Positions 9,556-19,625 of a stretch of 64,000 bases of DNA are shown here, piece by piece. The notes beneath the pieces were generated by a model. That model worked only from the letters and a program-made list of their open reading frames with translations. It had not been told where the DNA came from and did not search any database. The translations under genes were made by a program, and so were the position numbers. The first letter of the stretch is position 1. Every line of letters begins with the position of its first letter. Source of the DNA: Pseudomonadaceae bacterium (lineage in GTDB: Bacteria; Pseudomonadota; Gammaproteobacteria; Pseudomonadales; Azotimanducaceae); assembly GCA_024743435.1 (NCBI GenBank), contig JANSWO010000001.1:1-64000 (forward strand), written 5' to 3'.

Positions 9556-9741
9556 ATGAGTGACAAGACGATTCGAATTACTCTGGTGAAGAGTCCAGCC
9601 GGACGGCTGAAAAACCACAAGGCATGCGTTGCGGGCCTTGGGTTGCGTCGTATTGGACATTCCGTAGAGGTGATTGATACGCCAGCCAACCGCGGCATGA
9701 TCAATCGCATCAATTACATGCTCGACGTCCACGGCGAGTAG
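9556..9741 (+). CDS. rpmD: 50S ribosomal protein L30
   Basis: 61 residues from ATG 9556 ([18 protein letters not shown]). GGAAAGG at 9541-9547 is the ribosome-binding site; an upstream ATG at 9523 would add unrelated residues. Ten bases separate it from rplO. Confidence 0.96.
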   Translation: MSDKTIRITLVKSPAGRLKNHKACVAGLGLRRIGHSVEVIDTPANRGMINRINYMLDVHGE

Positions 9742-9751
9742 GGAGCCCGAT

Positions 9752-10186
9752 ATGCGACTCAATGACATCTCTCCTGCAGACGGCAGCAAGAAAAACGCGC
9801 GGCGCGTTGGCCGTGGTGCCAGCTCCGGCTGGGGCAAGACCAGTGCGCGCGGCATGAAGGGTCAGAAGGCCCGTTCTGGCGGTACGGTCAAGCCGGGTTT
9901 CGAAGGCGGCCAAATGCCACTGGCGATGCGTGTGCCCAAGTTTGGTTTTCGCTCGCGCATTGGCCTCACCACCGCCGAAGTTCGGCTCAGTGAGCTCGCT
10001 AAAGTGAACGGCGAAGAAGTCACCATCGAGAGCCTGCAAAAAGCCGGTGTTATCTCACGAAACATGAAACGCGTGCGCATCATGCTGTCTGGCTCTGTCG
10101 ATCGTGCGTTCACGGTGCGCGGCATCGTTGTGAGCAAAGGTGCCAAGGCGGCGATCGAAGCGGCCGGGGGCAAGGTAGAAGCCTGA
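9752..10186 (+). CDS. rplO: 50S ribosomal protein L15
   Basis: 144 residues, [22 protein letters not shown] at the start, with a long basic glycine-rich extension that threads into 23S rRNA. The stop overlaps the secY ATG by one base (TGATG), so secY translation is probably coupled. Confidence 0.97.
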   Translation: MRLNDISPADGSKKNARRVGRGASSGWGKTSARGMKGQKARSGGTVKPGFEGGQMPLAMRVPKFGFRSRIGLTTAEVRLSELAKVNGEEVTIESLQKAGVISRNMKRVRIMLSGSVDRAFTVRGIVVSKGAKAAIEAAGGKVEA

Positions 10187-11514
10187 TGAGCGCTAATCCG
10201 AACCAGTTGGCAGGTGCACAGGCGGGGCTTTCCGAGCTACGCAGCCGGCTGCTGTTCGTCTTTATTGCGCTGCTCATCTATCGAGTTGGTACGCACATAC
10301 CCATTCCGGGAATCAATCCCGAAGCGCTGCAGAACCTGTTTAACCAGAACCAGGGCGGAATCCTTGATCTGATGAACATGTTCTCGGGCGGTGCAATCGA
10401 GCGCATGAGTATCCTCGCGCTCGGCGTTATGCCTTACATTACGTCGTCCATCATCATGAACCTGATGTCCATGATGGATCCTCGTCTGCAGCAGCTGCGC
10501 AAAGAGGGTGAGTCTGGCCGACGCAAGATCACCCAGTACACCCGCTACGGCACGTTACTGATTGCTCTGATTCAGGGCACCGCGCTGTCGTTTACGCTCG
10601 CCAGCCAGGGCTTGGCCTTCGCAGCGTCGTTCTCGTTCTATTTCGTTGCGATTGTGTCGGTGGTTACCGGTGCGCTCTTCCTTATGTGGCTGGGTGAGCA
10701 GATCACTGAGCGCGGGGTCGGTAACGGCATCTCGCTGATCATCTTTGCTGGCATCGTGGCTGGCTTCCCGGGAGCGATTGGCCGCTCGTTTGAGGCTGCA
10801 CGTCAGGGCGACATCAACATCATCGCTTTGCTCGCGATCGGCATGTTCGCCATTGTCATCGTCGCGTTTGTTGTCTTTATCGAGCGCGGCCAGCGTCGAA
10901 TCACCGTGAACTACGCCAAGAAGCAGCAGGGACGCAGGCAGTATCAGGCGCAGAGCAGCCACCTGCCGCTCAAGGTCAACATGGCCGGTGTTATCCCAGC
11001 AATCTTTGCGTCGAGCTTGCTGCTTGCTCCAGCGTCTATCGCTTCCTGGTTTGGCCAGGGCGAAGGCATGAGCTGGTTGCAGGAGATCGCACTGGTACTG
11101 TCACCAGGGCAGCCGCTATACATTCTTATGTTTGCTGCGGGAATCATCTTCTTCAGCTTCTTCTATACGGCGATCATGTTTGATCCCAAAGATGTCGCAG
11201 ACAACTTGAAGCGCCAGGGCGCGTATGTACCAGGCATCCGCCCGGGACAGCACACGGCTCATTACATCGACGACGTCATTACGCGGCTGACCATGTTTGG
11301 TGCTCTCTATGTCGCTCTGGTCTGCTTGCTGCCGGAATTCATGATCGTGTTTTTCAATATCACGTTTCAGCTGGGCGGCACTGCACTGTTGATCGTGGTG
11401 GTGGTTGCGATGGATTTCATGTCTCAGGTGCAGGCGCATCTGATGTCCAGTCAGTACGCCAAGCTGATGGAGAAATCCAATCTGAAGAGTTACAACCGAA
11501 GCGGGCGAAAATAG
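10186..11514 (+). CDS. secY: Protein translocase subunit SecY
   Basis: 442 residues with ten predicted membrane helices. SecY forms the protein-conducting channel of the inner membrane with SecE and SecG. Diagnostic stretches include PGINPEALQ near the start, SIIMNLMS, and [10 protein letters not shown]-type text ([15 protein letters not shown]). It is the normal near-terminal gene of the spc block. Confidence 0.98.
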   Translation: MSANPNQLAGAQAGLSELRSRLLFVFIALLIYRVGTHIPIPGINPEALQNLFNQNQGGILDLMNMFSGGAIERMSILALGVMPYITSSIIMNLMSMMDPRLQQLRKEGESGRRKITQYTRYGTLLIALIQGTALSFTLASQGLAFAASFSFYFVAIVSVVTGALFLMWLGEQITERGVGNGISLIIFAGIVAGFPGAIGRSFEAARQGDINIIALLAIGMFAIVIVAFVVFIERGQRRITVNYAKKQQGRRQYQAQSSHLPLKVNMAGVIPAIFASSLLLAPASIASWFGQGEGMSWLQEIALVLSPGQPLYILMFAAGIIFFSFFYTAIMFDPKDVADNLKRQGAYVPGIRPGQHTAHYIDDVITRLTMFGALYVALVCLLPEFMIVFFNITFQLGGTALLIVVVVAMDFMSQVQAHLMSSQYAKLMEKSNLKSYNRSGRK

Positions 11515-11576
11515 CCCCAGGGTGATGAATCTGGTGGCTGAGCAAGGGCTCAGGCGCCGCATGCAGGAGATGCACA

Positions 11577-11693
11577 ATGAAAGTCAGAGCATCAGTTAAG
11601 AAAATGTGCCGCAACTGCAAAGTTGTACGGCGCAATGGCGTTGTCAGAGTGATCTGCAGCGCGGAACCCCGACACAAGCAGCGTCAGGGTTGA
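11577..11693 (+). CDS. rpmJ: 50S ribosomal protein L36, zinc-binding form
   Basis: A 38-residue gene, [20 protein letters not shown] onward, ending HKQRQG. Cys11, Cys14, Cys27 and His33 form the zinc site, so this is the C+ form. A ribosome-binding site (GCAGGAGA) precedes the ATG. It follows secY in the usual order, 62 bases on. Confidence 0.96.
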   Translation: MKVRASVKKMCRNCKVVRRNGVVRVICSAEPRHKQRQG

Positions 11694-11758
11694 TGACACA
11701 CGGCGTTTGGTCCATTATCCGCGCCCTTTTCGGTGCGGCAGATGGCTACCATCGCCCG

Positions 11759-11782
11759 GCCAGCTGTAATAGTTCAGCTGGC
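11759..11782 (+). promoter_or_regulatory. Hairpin in the rpsM leader
   Basis: GCCAGCTG (11759-11766) pairs perfectly with CAGCTGGC (11775-11782) across the loop TAATAGTT, 26 bases before the rpsM ATG. In E. coli S4 represses the alpha operon through a pseudoknot at this position. Whether this is such a site is inference. Confidence 0.4.
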
Positions 11783-11808
11783 ATCAGGTAAAGCTACGGA
11801 GCGAATTC

Positions 11809-12165
11809 ATGGCACGTATTGCCGGAGTCAACATTCCAGATAATAAGCACGCGGGAATCTCGCTGACTTATATCTATGGTATCGGACGCACAACCGCCGC
11901 AAAGATTTGCGACACGGTTGGCGTTGCAATCACGGACAAGATCGGTGAGCTGTCGGATACCGATCTGGACGCTATTCGTTCCGAGGTCTCCAAGCTGACC
12001 CTCGAAGGCGACCTGCGCCGGGAAGTGTCGATGAACATCAAGCGACTGATGGATCTGGGTTGCTATCGCGGCATTCGTCACCGCCGCAACCTGCCCGTTC
12101 ACGGTCAGCGAACCCGAACTAACGCTCGTACCCGCAAGGGTCCGCGTCGTCCGATCAGGAAGTAG
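11809..12165 (+). CDS. rpsM: 30S ribosomal protein S13
   Basis: 118 residues, [19 protein letters not shown] at the start and GPRRPIRK at the end. S13 contacts P-site tRNA and L5. It is the first gene of the alpha operon, with rpsK two bases downstream. Confidence 0.98.
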   Translation: MARIAGVNIPDNKHAGISLTYIYGIGRTTAAKICDTVGVAITDKIGELSDTDLDAIRSEVSKLTLEGDLRREVSMNIKRLMDLGCYRGIRHRRNLPVHGQRTRTNARTRKGPRRPIRK

Positions 12166-12167
12166 TC

Positions 12168-12545
12168 ATGTCAGAACGCAAAAAAGCGAAGCGCGTTGTT
12201 ACTGATGGTGTTGCGCACGTGCACGCCTCGTTTAACAACACGATCATCACGATCGCGGATCGTCAGGGCAATACACTGACGTGGGCTACCTCAGGCGGTT
12301 CCGGTTTCCGCGGTTCACGAAAGAGCACACCATTTGCTGCCCAGGTGGCATCTGATCGCGCCTGCCAGGCTGCTGTTGAGCAGTACGGCATGAAGAGCGT
12401 CGACGTCTACGTCAAAGGCCCCGGTCCGGGCCGTGAGTCGTCGGTTCGTGCGATGAATGCAGCAGGTCTGCGTATCAACAGCATTGCTGATGTAACGCCG
12501 ATCCCACACAACGGCTGTCGACCGCCCAAGCGGCGTCGGGTATAG
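12168..12545 (+). CDS. rpsK: 30S ribosomal protein S11
   Basis: 125 residues; the platform-protein motif [15 protein letters not shown] is at the C-terminus and [12 protein letters not shown] is in the middle. It lies two bases after rpsM and twelve before rpsD. Confidence 0.98.
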   Translation: MSERKKAKRVVTDGVAHVHASFNNTIITIADRQGNTLTWATSGGSGFRGSRKSTPFAAQVASDRACQAAVEQYGMKSVDVYVKGPGPGRESSVRAMNAAGLRINSIADVTPIPHNGCRPPKRRRV

Positions 12546-12557
12546 GAGGTCTAGACT

Positions 12558-13178
12558 ATGGCTCGTTACTTAGGCCCCAAACTCAAGCTGTCGCGTCGGG
12601 AAGGCACTGACCTTTACCTCAAGAGCGGTGTTCGCCCACTCGATTCCAAATGCCGCGCCGATACGGCGCCTGGCCAACATGGTGCTCGGCGTGGTCGACC
12701 GTCTGACTTCGCCCTGCAGTTGCGGGAAAAGCAGAAGGTGCGTCGTCTCTACGGTGTGCTCGAGAAGCAATTCCGTAACTACTACAAGAAAGCGGATCGC
12801 CAGAAGGGCGCAACCGGTGAGAACCTGTTGAAGCTGTTGGAATCTCGACTGGACAACGTCGTCTACCGTATGGGCTACGGCTCAACGCGAGCGGAGTCCC
12901 GTCAGCTGGTCGCGCACAAGTCAATTCGCGTAAATGGTCAGCTGGTGAACATTGCCAGCTACCAGGTGCAGCCGAACGATGTTGTGTCTGTAAATGAAGC
13001 CGCACGCAAGCAGCTTCGTATCACTGCGGCGCTTCAGATTGCTGCAACTCGCTCGCCGATCGAGTGGGTTGATGTCGACACCGACAAGATGGAAGGCGTC
13101 TTCAAGCGCCAACCGGATCGTGAAGAGCTTGCTGGTGAGATTAACGAAAACCTGATCGTCGAGCTTTACAGCAAGTAG
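12558..13178 (+). CDS. rpsD: 30S ribosomal protein S4
   Basis: 206 residues, [19 protein letters not shown] at the start. It contains the S4 RNA-binding domain ([20 protein letters not shown]). S4 starts 16S assembly and is the alpha-operon repressor in E. coli. AGGAGG precedes the ATG. Confidence 0.98.
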   Translation: MARYLGPKLKLSRREGTDLYLKSGVRPLDSKCRADTAPGQHGARRGRPSDFALQLREKQKVRRLYGVLEKQFRNYYKKADRQKGATGENLLKLLESRLDNVVYRMGYGSTRAESRQLVAHKSIRVNGQLVNIASYQVQPNDVVSVNEAARKQLRITAALQIAATRSPIEWVDVDTDKMEGVFKRQPDREELAGEINENLIVELYSK

Positions 13179-13197
13179 TAGCGATCAGGGTTCGCCT

Positions 13198-13259
13198 GCC
13201 TGGGGTCTTGGACACCAGGCGGACGAAATCGCGAGCGAGCCGGCGGCTGAACAGCCGGC
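13198..13259 (+). promoter_or_regulatory. Two tandem hairpins between rpsD and rpoA
   Basis: GCCTGG (13198-13203) pairs with CCAGGC (13215-13220), extended by GTC/GAC, and GCCGGC (13239-13244) pairs with GCCGGC (13254-13259). They lie in the 141-base rpsD-rpoA spacer. No U-run follows, so they more likely affect RNA stability or processing than termination. Confidence 0.4.
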
Positions 13260-13319
13260 AGGAAAAGACAGTATCGCTTCGGGTTTGGCGCTCAAGCCCG
13301 CAAACGGAGAACGGTAGCT

Positions 13320-14318
13320 ATGGCACAGTCGGTCACAGAATTTCTGACACCTCGAAACATCGGCGTCGACGTTGTCGGGCCAACCCGTGCGCGCGTTACT
13401 CTGGAGCCACTGGAGCGGGGCTTCGGTCACACGCTCGGCAACACGCTGCGCCGGATTCTGCTTTCTTCCATGCCTGGCTGCGCCATCACGGAAGTTCAGA
13501 TCGATGGCGTATTGCATGAATACAGCACCATCGAAGGCGTGCAGGAAGATGTCATCAACATCCTGCTCAACCTCAAGGGTGTCTCGGTCATCCTGCACAA
13601 TGGCGATGATGCGATTATCTCGCTGACGAAAGAAGGCTCAGGTGAAGTCACCGCAGGTGATTTCCAGCTGAACCAGGACATCGAGATTGCGAACCCGGAT
13701 CACGTAATCTGCACCTTGAACGATAACGGTGCTATTCGCCTGGAAGCGCGCGTTACCCGAGGCCGCGGCTATGAGCCGGTTGAGCTGGATCGCGACGAAG
13801 AGGAAGAAAGCCGTTCCATTGGCATGCTGCGACTCGACGCCAGCTACAGCCCGATGAAGCGCGTGGCTTACAGCGTAGAAAATGCGCGAGTTGAGCAGCG
13901 AACGGACCTTGATAAGCTCATTCTCGATCTTGAGACCAATGGCACGATTGATCCGGAAGAGGCCATCCGCCGAGCCGCGACAATTCTGCAGCAGCAGCTC
14001 GCGGTGTTTGTCGACCTCGAGAGCGACGGTGAGCCTGTTCAGGAAGAGAAAGAAGACGAGATTGATCCCATCCTGCTGAGGCCGGTTGATGATCTCGAGT
14101 TGACGGTTCGCTCGGCTAACTGCCTGAAGGCGGAAAACATCTACTTCATTGGCGATCTGATCCAACGTACGGAAGTCGAGCTTCTCAAGACGCCTAACCT
14201 CGGCAAGAAGTCGCTGACCGAGATTAAGGATGTATTGGCTTCACGTGGGTTGAGCTTGGGCATGCGCCTTGAGAACTGGCCGCCGCCGAGCCTGCGCAAC
14301 GATCATCGCGTCGCGTAA
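13320..14318 (+). CDS. rpoA: DNA-directed RNA polymerase subunit alpha
   Basis: 332 residues. The N-terminal assembly domain (about 1-235) contains [20 protein letters not shown]. The C-terminal domain (about 250-320), which contacts UP elements and activators, contains [17 protein letters not shown] and [22 protein letters not shown]. It lies in the usual place between rpsD and rplQ. Confidence 0.98.
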   Translation: MAQSVTEFLTPRNIGVDVVGPTRARVTLEPLERGFGHTLGNTLRRILLSSMPGCAITEVQIDGVLHEYSTIEGVQEDVINILLNLKGVSVILHNGDDAIISLTKEGSGEVTAGDFQLNQDIEIANPDHVICTLNDNGAIRLEARVTRGRGYEPVELDRDEEEESRSIGMLRLDASYSPMKRVAYSVENARVEQRTDLDKLILDLETNGTIDPEEAIRRAATILQQQLAVFVDLESDGEPVQEEKEDEIDPILLRPVDDLELTVRSANCLKAENIYFIGDLIQRTEVELLKTPNLGKKSLTEIKDVLASRGLSLGMRLENWPPPSLRNDHRVA

Positions 14319-14351
14319 GCAGCGAACGCCCGACCGATAAGACAACCAGGG

Positions 14352-14393
14352 CCGAAGGCGTTCAATGCCGTCGGTGCTAAACAAAGCCTTCGG
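14352..14393 (+). promoter_or_regulatory. Hairpin between rpoA and rplQ
   Basis: CCGAAGGC (14352-14359) pairs with GCCTTCGG (14386-14393), and outer CCAG/CTGG bases could extend the stem. It occupies most of the 124-base spacer. Its role is unknown. Confidence 0.35.
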
Positions 14394-14442
14394 GCTAATC
14401 TGGTCCGTATGCGACGGACAGAGACGATAGTAGGACAAGACC

Positions 14443-14853
14443 ATGCGTCATCGTAAAAGTGGACGGCAGCTGAACCGTAACAGCTCACATCGCCAGGCGA
14501 TGTTCCGCAATATGGCGGTGTCTCTGATCGAGCACGAAGTCATCAAAACGACGCTGCCGAAAGCGAAAGAGCTGCGTCGGGTTGCTGAGCCGCTGATCAC
14601 GCTTGCCAAAGAAGACAGCGTTGCGAACCGGCGTCTGGCTTTCTCCCGCACCCGCAGCAAAGATGCGGTAGGCAAATTGTTCTCGGATATCGGTCCGCGC
14701 TATCAGGACCGTCCCGGCGGCTACACCCGCATTCTGAAGTGCGGCTTCCGAGCTGGTGATGCCGCGCCGATGGCCTACATCGAGCTTGTGGATCGCCCGA
14801 TCGAAGACGTCGATCTGGATGAGGAAGAGCTGGAAGAAGTAGAGGAGAGCTAG
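14443..14853 (+). CDS. rplQ: 50S ribosomal protein L17
   Basis: 136 residues, [20 protein letters not shown] at the start. The core is standard; the C-terminus carries an acidic tail ([15 protein letters not shown]) beyond the folded part. It closes the alpha operon. The next gene is convergent and starts one base after the stop. Confidence 0.97.
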   Translation: MRHRKSGRQLNRNSSHRQAMFRNMAVSLIEHEVIKTTLPKAKELRRVAEPLITLAKEDSVANRRLAFSRTRSKDAVGKLFSDIGPRYQDRPGGYTRILKCGFRAGDAAPMAYIELVDRPIEDVDLDEEELEEVEES

Positions 14854-14854
14854 G

Positions 14855-15262
14855 CTAGCCTCCCGGCGAGTCGCGCTCCTCACCCAGTAGCCTGGTGCCA
14901 AGCAAACGCAGCACCAGGTTTCTGCCGCGCACCATCCACGGATAGATCACCCGCGATCGCTGTGGTGATCTGAACACCCAGGCATTCAGCCTGTTGAGCA
15001 GCCCGGATCTCGACGTCAGCATCGCCAATCGCTGCAGGCATTCGTCGCCGTGATAGCGCTCATCGTTTGTCTCCATCACCATCCCCTCATCGAGATCGAA
15101 CCCCAAACTGAGTAGCTCCTGGTACAGGCCTGGGTGTGCACGCGCATCAACCAGCTCAACGGCGTAGTTCTCGTTTAGTCGCACGAAGGCGACATAGCGT
15201 CGGCAGAATGGGCATTCGCCGTCGTAGATCAGCCGGATCGCCGTTCGGTTACTTCCTGTCAT
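14855..15262 (-). CDS. DCC-family (DUF393) thiol-redox protein
   Basis: 135 residues. The N-terminal motif LIYDGECPFCRRYV has the DxxCPxC signature of the DCC/DUF393 family, a thioredoxin-like group predicted to be thiol-disulfide oxidoreductases. The rest has the family's arginine-rich C-terminal part. It is the last gene of a six-gene minus-strand operon and overlaps the preceding membrane-protein gene by 14 bases. DUF393 proteins are often fused to or next to HTTM-type membrane proteins, which fits its neighbour. Substrate unknown. Confidence 0.85.
   Translation of the reverse strand: MTGSNRTAIRLIYDGECPFCRRYVAFVRLNENYAVELVDARAHPGLYQELLSLGFDLDEGMVMETNDERYHGDECLQRLAMLTSRSGLLNRLNAWVFRSPQRSRVIYPWMVRGRNLVLRLLGTRLLGEERDSPGG
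14891..14918 (+). terminator. Possible terminator of the ribosomal operon
   Basis: CCTGGTGC (14891-14898) pairs with GCACCAGG (14911-14918), followed by TTTCT in the plus direction. It lies inside the 3' end of the convergent DCC gene, 38 bases after rplQ. The U-run is short, so confidence is low. Confidence 0.3.
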
Positions 15263-16880
15263 CAGCGTTGAGCTCTACGATCTTGGTGGAAGTGGATTCG
15301 ATGATGGACGATTTGATGGCGGTCTCGGCCGGAGCGATACAGTGTAACTCCGAGACATAGTGAAGTGCTCTGACGTCCCGCCATCGCCTGCTATTCACCG
15401 CTTTGGTTCTGCCAGGGTTGCTGAATATGTGGTGCGGATACCAGTGGCTGGCACCGATCAACACATCGCCACCGCCCTTGGATCGCTGCCAGACAACGTG
15501 GCGTTCCAGCCAACCGGCCAGTTCCGAGAAGTCGGCGATCCGCGGCGCGGATAACGCGCTGGACATACAGCCATCGCTGACTCGCTCGAATGTCGACACA
15601 TCGTTTGTTTGCCCCCAGGTATCGGTGCCATTAGAGGGTGACAGCGGCCGCGCCAGGCGAATCTGTGCCGCGGTGACAGAGCCGGCGAGGAAGGCGTTGC
15701 TTGGCAGGCGCAAGCGCTCGCCGTCGACAAATTCCGCTTCGACGTAAGACACCGTGGCGCTCGGTGTATCAAGCCAGCCGAGTTTGGCAGTAAAGAAGAT
15801 GTGGCTACTGAAGAGAATAACCAGTGGCAGCATCGAGTATTGCGCCCAGTTCAGCTGGCCGAACGACGCTCTGCTCGCTGCGGCAACGATCACCAGGTTC
15901 AAGAGGATCCACTTCCAGAAGAAGATACCGCTGCATAGAAAGATCACGACATGGCTGATATCGAAGGCGAGGGTGGTGCCGATCAGCAACCGTCGTGACA
16001 TCAGCGCGATTGGTGAAAGCAGCTGTAGCAGCAACGTGAGAAGGTTCAGAACGATTACGTTGTCTCGGACCATGTGCGCCAATGCGACAGCGCTTTCGCC
16101 ACTGAGCGGCAACGTACCGAGGACATGGGAGACGAGTACGATGTTGCTGGTGTCGTTGTTGAGCAGCCAGTACAGCGGCTCCTCCGAGAGCAGAAGCTTC
16201 TCGATTCCAGACCAGAAATAGTTGGCGATGTGCGCGGCCACCGCGAGCAGGAACAGCCAATGTAGATATCGAGTCCGAGCCTGCGAAGTCGGAATCAGCG
16301 ATTTTCCAAACGCGAGTCCAAGGCTCAAGAGAAGGCCGAGCTCAACAATAGGAAGATAGTCGGTGGGGGAAATTGCCAGGCCAGTGTGCTCGGACAATGC
16401 GGCTTTGTAGATGAAGACAAAGCCGACGGGCAGGATTCCAAAGCCGGGCCAGCGCCAACACAGTACAACCGCGGCCACGGTAAGCCAGCGCCACGCTCCG
16501 TGCAGATGCTCAACGGAGGCAAGTTCCGGATCCGGCGCAAAGCCGGGTACGAGCATTAGCGCATAGAAGCCGAGAATGGCGCTGCAGCCGAATGCCATGA
16601 TTCTGGCCGGTGAGCGATCCGGGGCGCTGCGCGCCGACAGCACGGCGACAGCGGCGAGTAGCACTACGACGACCATGCCAAGATCGACGCCAACCCAGCG
16701 ATACAATCGCGGTAAGACGTCGTTGAGTACGAGAAACGCGATTGTCGTCAGCAACAGCGCCAGCCACTCTCGGTACCGAAAACCGATTCCGCGCTGACCT
16801 GTCAGTGCCTGTTCAAGCAAAACGATCAACCAATTTGGATGCGCGAATCTTCCACGTGTAGCTGGAAGTGAAATCGGCAC
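15249..16880 (-). CDS. Polytopic membrane protein, possibly HTTM-like
   Basis: 543 residues, with about ten membrane helices over residues 30-380 and a soluble C-terminal part of roughly 150 residues. The stretch AHIANYFWSGIEKLLLS resembles the Y-x-sGi-x-Kl region of HTTM (vitamin-K-carboxylase-like) membrane proteins. The pairing with a DCC protein supports that, but I cannot confirm the family. The GTG at 16880 gives a 68-base overlap with the preceding glycosyltransferase; TTG codons at 16829 or 16820 are plausible alternatives. Probable role: membrane-bound modification of a surface product made by the operon. Confidence 0.55.
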   Translation of the reverse strand: MPISLPATRGRFAHPNWLIVLLEQALTGQRGIGFRYREWLALLLTTIAFLVLNDVLPRLYRWVGVDLGMVVVVLLAAVAVLSARSAPDRSPARIMAFGCSAILGFYALMLVPGFAPDPELASVEHLHGAWRWLTVAAVVLCWRWPGFGILPVGFVFIYKAALSEHTGLAISPTDYLPIVELGLLLSLGLAFGKSLIPTSQARTRYLHWLFLLAVAAHIANYFWSGIEKLLLSEEPLYWLLNNDTSNIVLVSHVLGTLPLSGESAVALAHMVRDNVIVLNLLTLLLQLLSPIALMSRRLLIGTTLAFDISHVVIFLCSGIFFWKWILLNLVIVAAASRASFGQLNWAQYSMLPLVILFSSHIFFTAKLGWLDTPSATVSYVEAEFVDGERLRLPSNAFLAGSVTAAQIRLARPLSPSNGTDTWGQTNDVSTFERVSDGCMSSALSAPRIADFSELAGWLERHVVWQRSKGGGDVLIGASHWYPHHIFSNPGRTKAVNSRRWRDVRALHYVSELHCIAPAETAIKSSIIESTSTKIVELNADDRK

Positions 16881-17880
16881 GTGCTTGAGCGCCCAGCTTC
16901 ATGGCCGCGGAGCGATCTGCGTCCAGCCTTGTCAGCGCATTCACCCAGCCGGGAAGGTCTTCGGCGTCAACCAGCACTGCATTGCCGGTGTTCATGATCT
17001 CTCTCAAGGCGGGCAGGTTGGAGACCACGATGGCTTTGCCCTGCGCCAGGTATTCGAACAACTTGAGCGGCGAGCACCAGTCGATGGTGTTGCCCGCGTT
17101 GCCGGAGACGGCGACGCTGCGCTGGTAGGGGGCGAGCAGCACGTCGCAGTTGCGAAGGAAGTTGGCAACGGCTGCGTGGGGCAGCCGGCCCACGCAGGTG
17201 AGGTTGTCGGGTAATGCCCCGTATTGCTGCGCCAGGCTCTCTTGTGTTGCGCCGGCGATGATGAAGTCGCATTGCGGCAGTGCGCGCGCACAGTAGAGGA
17301 TCACGTCGAGCCCACGCCCGGCATAGTCAGATCCGGCGTAGCCCACTTGCAACCGGCCATCGGACCGAGGGGGTGTTACCGCTCCGGAGTCCACAGCAGC
17401 GTCGGGCAACACAAAACAGGGGTTTGTCGCCCGTGCGCCAAATCGCTTTTCGTAGAGTTCCAGCAACGCGTTTGAGATAAGAGGAACACCCGCACAACGG
17501 GGATCCCGAAGCAGTTGCGCCTCGATGCGGCTGCGCAAACCGCTGGGCGGTTGATGGCTCTCATAGGTGAATTGCCGGGCCATAGACCGTAGGAGCCAGA
17601 TCGGATAGATGTAGCGCCCGATCAGCGCATCGACCGGGCCAATGGCGCGGGCCGCAGCGAGATAGCGTGTGATGTGTGTGCGGCGCGTAAACGGCACGGT
17701 CACCAGTTCAAAATTCGCGGCGACGCCGTAGTGACGAAACGGATCTGTGCCAGCGCCCTCTTTGGCGATGACAGTGACGTCATGCCCAAGCTCAGATAAG
17801 GCCTCGCCCATCCGCATGACGTGGATGCTGTTGGCGCTGTCGGATGGGATTGTTGACCCTGCGCAGTACAGCAGCTTCAC
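16813..17880 (-). CDS. Glycosyltransferase, GT4-like
   Basis: 355 residues from GTG 17880 (reading MKLLYCAGSTIPSDSANSIH), which overlaps the asnB stop by four bases (GTGA). The frame is open further upstream but those residues lie inside asnB. The C-terminal GT-B nucleotide-sugar site is visible: SPLKLFEYLAQGKAIVVSNL, where the glutamate sits in the usual EX7E region. It probably transfers a sugar from an activated donor onto a cytoplasmic glycan precursor. Acceptor unknown. Confidence 0.85.
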   Translation of the reverse strand: MKLLYCAGSTIPSDSANSIHVMRMGEALSELGHDVTVIAKEGAGTDPFRHYGVAANFELVTVPFTRRTHITRYLAAARAIGPVDALIGRYIYPIWLLRSMARQFTYESHQPPSGLRSRIEAQLLRDPRCAGVPLISNALLELYEKRFGARATNPCFVLPDAAVDSGAVTPPRSDGRLQVGYAGSDYAGRGLDVILYCARALPQCDFIIAGATQESLAQQYGALPDNLTCVGRLPHAAVANFLRNCDVLLAPYQRSVAVSGNAGNTIDWCSPLKLFEYLAQGKAIVVSNLPALREIMNTGNAVLVDAEDLPGWVNALTRLDADRSAAMKLGAQARADFTSSYTWKIRASKLVDRFA

Positions 17881-19625
17881 GGCAGTTCCAGCTCTGTAAA
17901 GTTGGCGTGCAGCAGGTTCTCCGCCCGGCTGCGACCTGTCTCGAATACGCCGCTGCGCCATTGTGCTGCGGGAACGCTGAAACCCGTCTTCTCACGGCCC
18001 AGTATCGCGTCTGGAATCCGCTCGGACATCGCGCGTTTCAACAGCTGTTTGTTGCTACCCCGCTTGTTGGCCGGAGTTGCGAACGCGGCGCTCAACAGCG
18101 CGGTATCGAGTAGAGGCACCCTGGCTTCGAGAGAGTGCGCCATCGTCGTGCGATCGACCTTGGTGAGAATGTCATCGGGCAGATAGGTTAGAAAATCCAG
18201 CCGCTGCAGTGCGGTTTGCGGATCCAGGTTGGCGTCGTAGTGTTCTCGAAAGTGCCAGTAGTCGTCGTAGTCCCTCTCGATCTGCCAGGCGCGCCGATAG
18301 GCCACCTTTTCCTGTTCGATCAAGCCTCCGAGCAGGCGAGTGTAGTAGCCAAACCCTTGCAGTAGCGCATAGCGTTCGACTCCGCGCGTTAGTTTGCGTA
18401 ATTGGGGCACCCGCGTACGAATCGCGCAGGTCACGCCAAGCCCCGGCAGAGAGCGTGCGGTGAGATTGCGGTCACCCAGGTGTTCGTAGCGACCATAGCC
18501 GCTGAATACCTCGTCGCCGCCATCGCCGGTCAGCACCACGGTGACCTGCTCGCGCGCCAGCTTTGCGACCAGATAGGTTGGCAGCGCGGAGGTATCGGCG
18601 AACGGCTCATCGAACAGTGTTCGCATTTGTTGAATGAGCGGGCTCGCGGCGGATTCCTGCAACACCGCCGCCGTGTGATGTGTGCGCAGGCGATCGGCAG
18701 TTTGCGCCGCGATCGGAAGTTCGTTGTTGCCTCGATCGAAGCCGATAGAAAAAGTTGCAAGGTTCGCCTGCATCTCCGCAGCGGTCGTCACCACGGCTGT
18801 CGAATCGATGCCGCCGCTCAGGAAAAAACCGAGCGGCACGTCGCTGATCATCTGTCTGCTCACGGATGCTCGTAACAGGTCAGCTATGTCCTTGGGGTTT
18901 GCACTGTGCCCGCTCGCGATTGCTTCATCGATATGCCAGTAGGGTTGTTCTCTGGTCCTGGCGCTGCCGAGATCGACGCTCAGGTAGTGGCCTGGCCGCA
19001 GCTTCGTCACTTCCCGGTATAGCGATTTCGGCGTCGGAATGTACTGATACGTCAGATAGTCATAGATCGCGCTGTAGTCGACAGTCAACGCAGGCGTGCG
19101 GAGCTCGACAGAGTCCGCAAAGCGCTCCAGCGCCTTCAACTCCGATGCCCAGGCCACGCGGCCGTTGTGGTTGTATATGTAGAGCGGCTTGATGCCGACT
19201 CGATCCCGGGCGAGGAATAGTTGTTGTTTGTCGGTATCCAAAAGGACGAAGGCGAACATGCCTTCGAGCCTGTCGAGCAGTCCTTGAATGCCCCACTCGC
19301 GATAGCCGTGCAGGATCACCTCGCTGTCACTGCTGGAGTGAAACGGATGGCTGCGTTCAAGTTGCGATTTCAGTTCGATGAAATTGTAGATCTCGCCGTT
19401 AACCGCCAGCACCAGGCGCCCGTCGCTACTGCACATTGGCTGGTTTCCATCCGCAGATGTATCAACGATCGCAAGGCGTGTGTGACCGACGTAGACGTCG
19501 TCATTGTGGTAATCACCTTGGGAATCAGGCCCGCGATGAGTCAGCGAATCCCGCGCGGCGCGCAGATGCTTCAGCTCCGCTGGCGTGGCGGCGCCTGTTA
19601 ACGTGCTGCCAAACAAGCCACACAC
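17877..19625 (-). CDS. asnB: Asparagine synthetase-type amidotransferase
   Basis: 582 residues from GTG 19625, giving the required N-terminal Cys2 (MCGLFGS) of class II glutamine amidotransferases; an upstream ATG would bury this cysteine. HRGPDSQG and NGEIYNF belong to the glutaminase domain. The synthetase domain has the ATP pyrophosphatase motif LSGGIDS near residue 265 and TGDGGDEVFSGYGRY further on. The start overlaps the flippase stop (TAGTG). In this context it more likely amidates a sugar or glycan than makes free asparagine; that is inference. Confidence 0.88.
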   Translation of the reverse strand: MCGLFGSTLTGAATPAELKHLRAARDSLTHRGPDSQGDYHNDDVYVGHTRLAIVDTSADGNQPMCSSDGRLVLAVNGEIYNFIELKSQLERSHPFHSSSDSEVILHGYREWGIQGLLDRLEGMFAFVLLDTDKQQLFLARDRVGIKPLYIYNHNGRVAWASELKALERFADSVELRTPALTVDYSAIYDYLTYQYIPTPKSLYREVTKLRPGHYLSVDLGSARTREQPYWHIDEAIASGHSANPKDIADLLRASVSRQMISDVPLGFFLSGGIDSTAVVTTAAEMQANLATFSIGFDRGNNELPIAAQTADRLRTHHTAAVLQESAASPLIQQMRTLFDEPFADTSALPTYLVAKLAREQVTVVLTGDGGDEVFSGYGRYEHLGDRNLTARSLPGLGVTCAIRTRVPQLRKLTRGVERYALLQGFGYYTRLLGGLIEQEKVAYRRAWQIERDYDDYWHFREHYDANLDPQTALQRLDFLTYLPDDILTKVDRTTMAHSLEARVPLLDTALLSAAFATPANKRGSNKQLLKRAMSERIPDAILGREKTGFSVPAAQWRSGVFETGRSRAENLLHANFTELELP

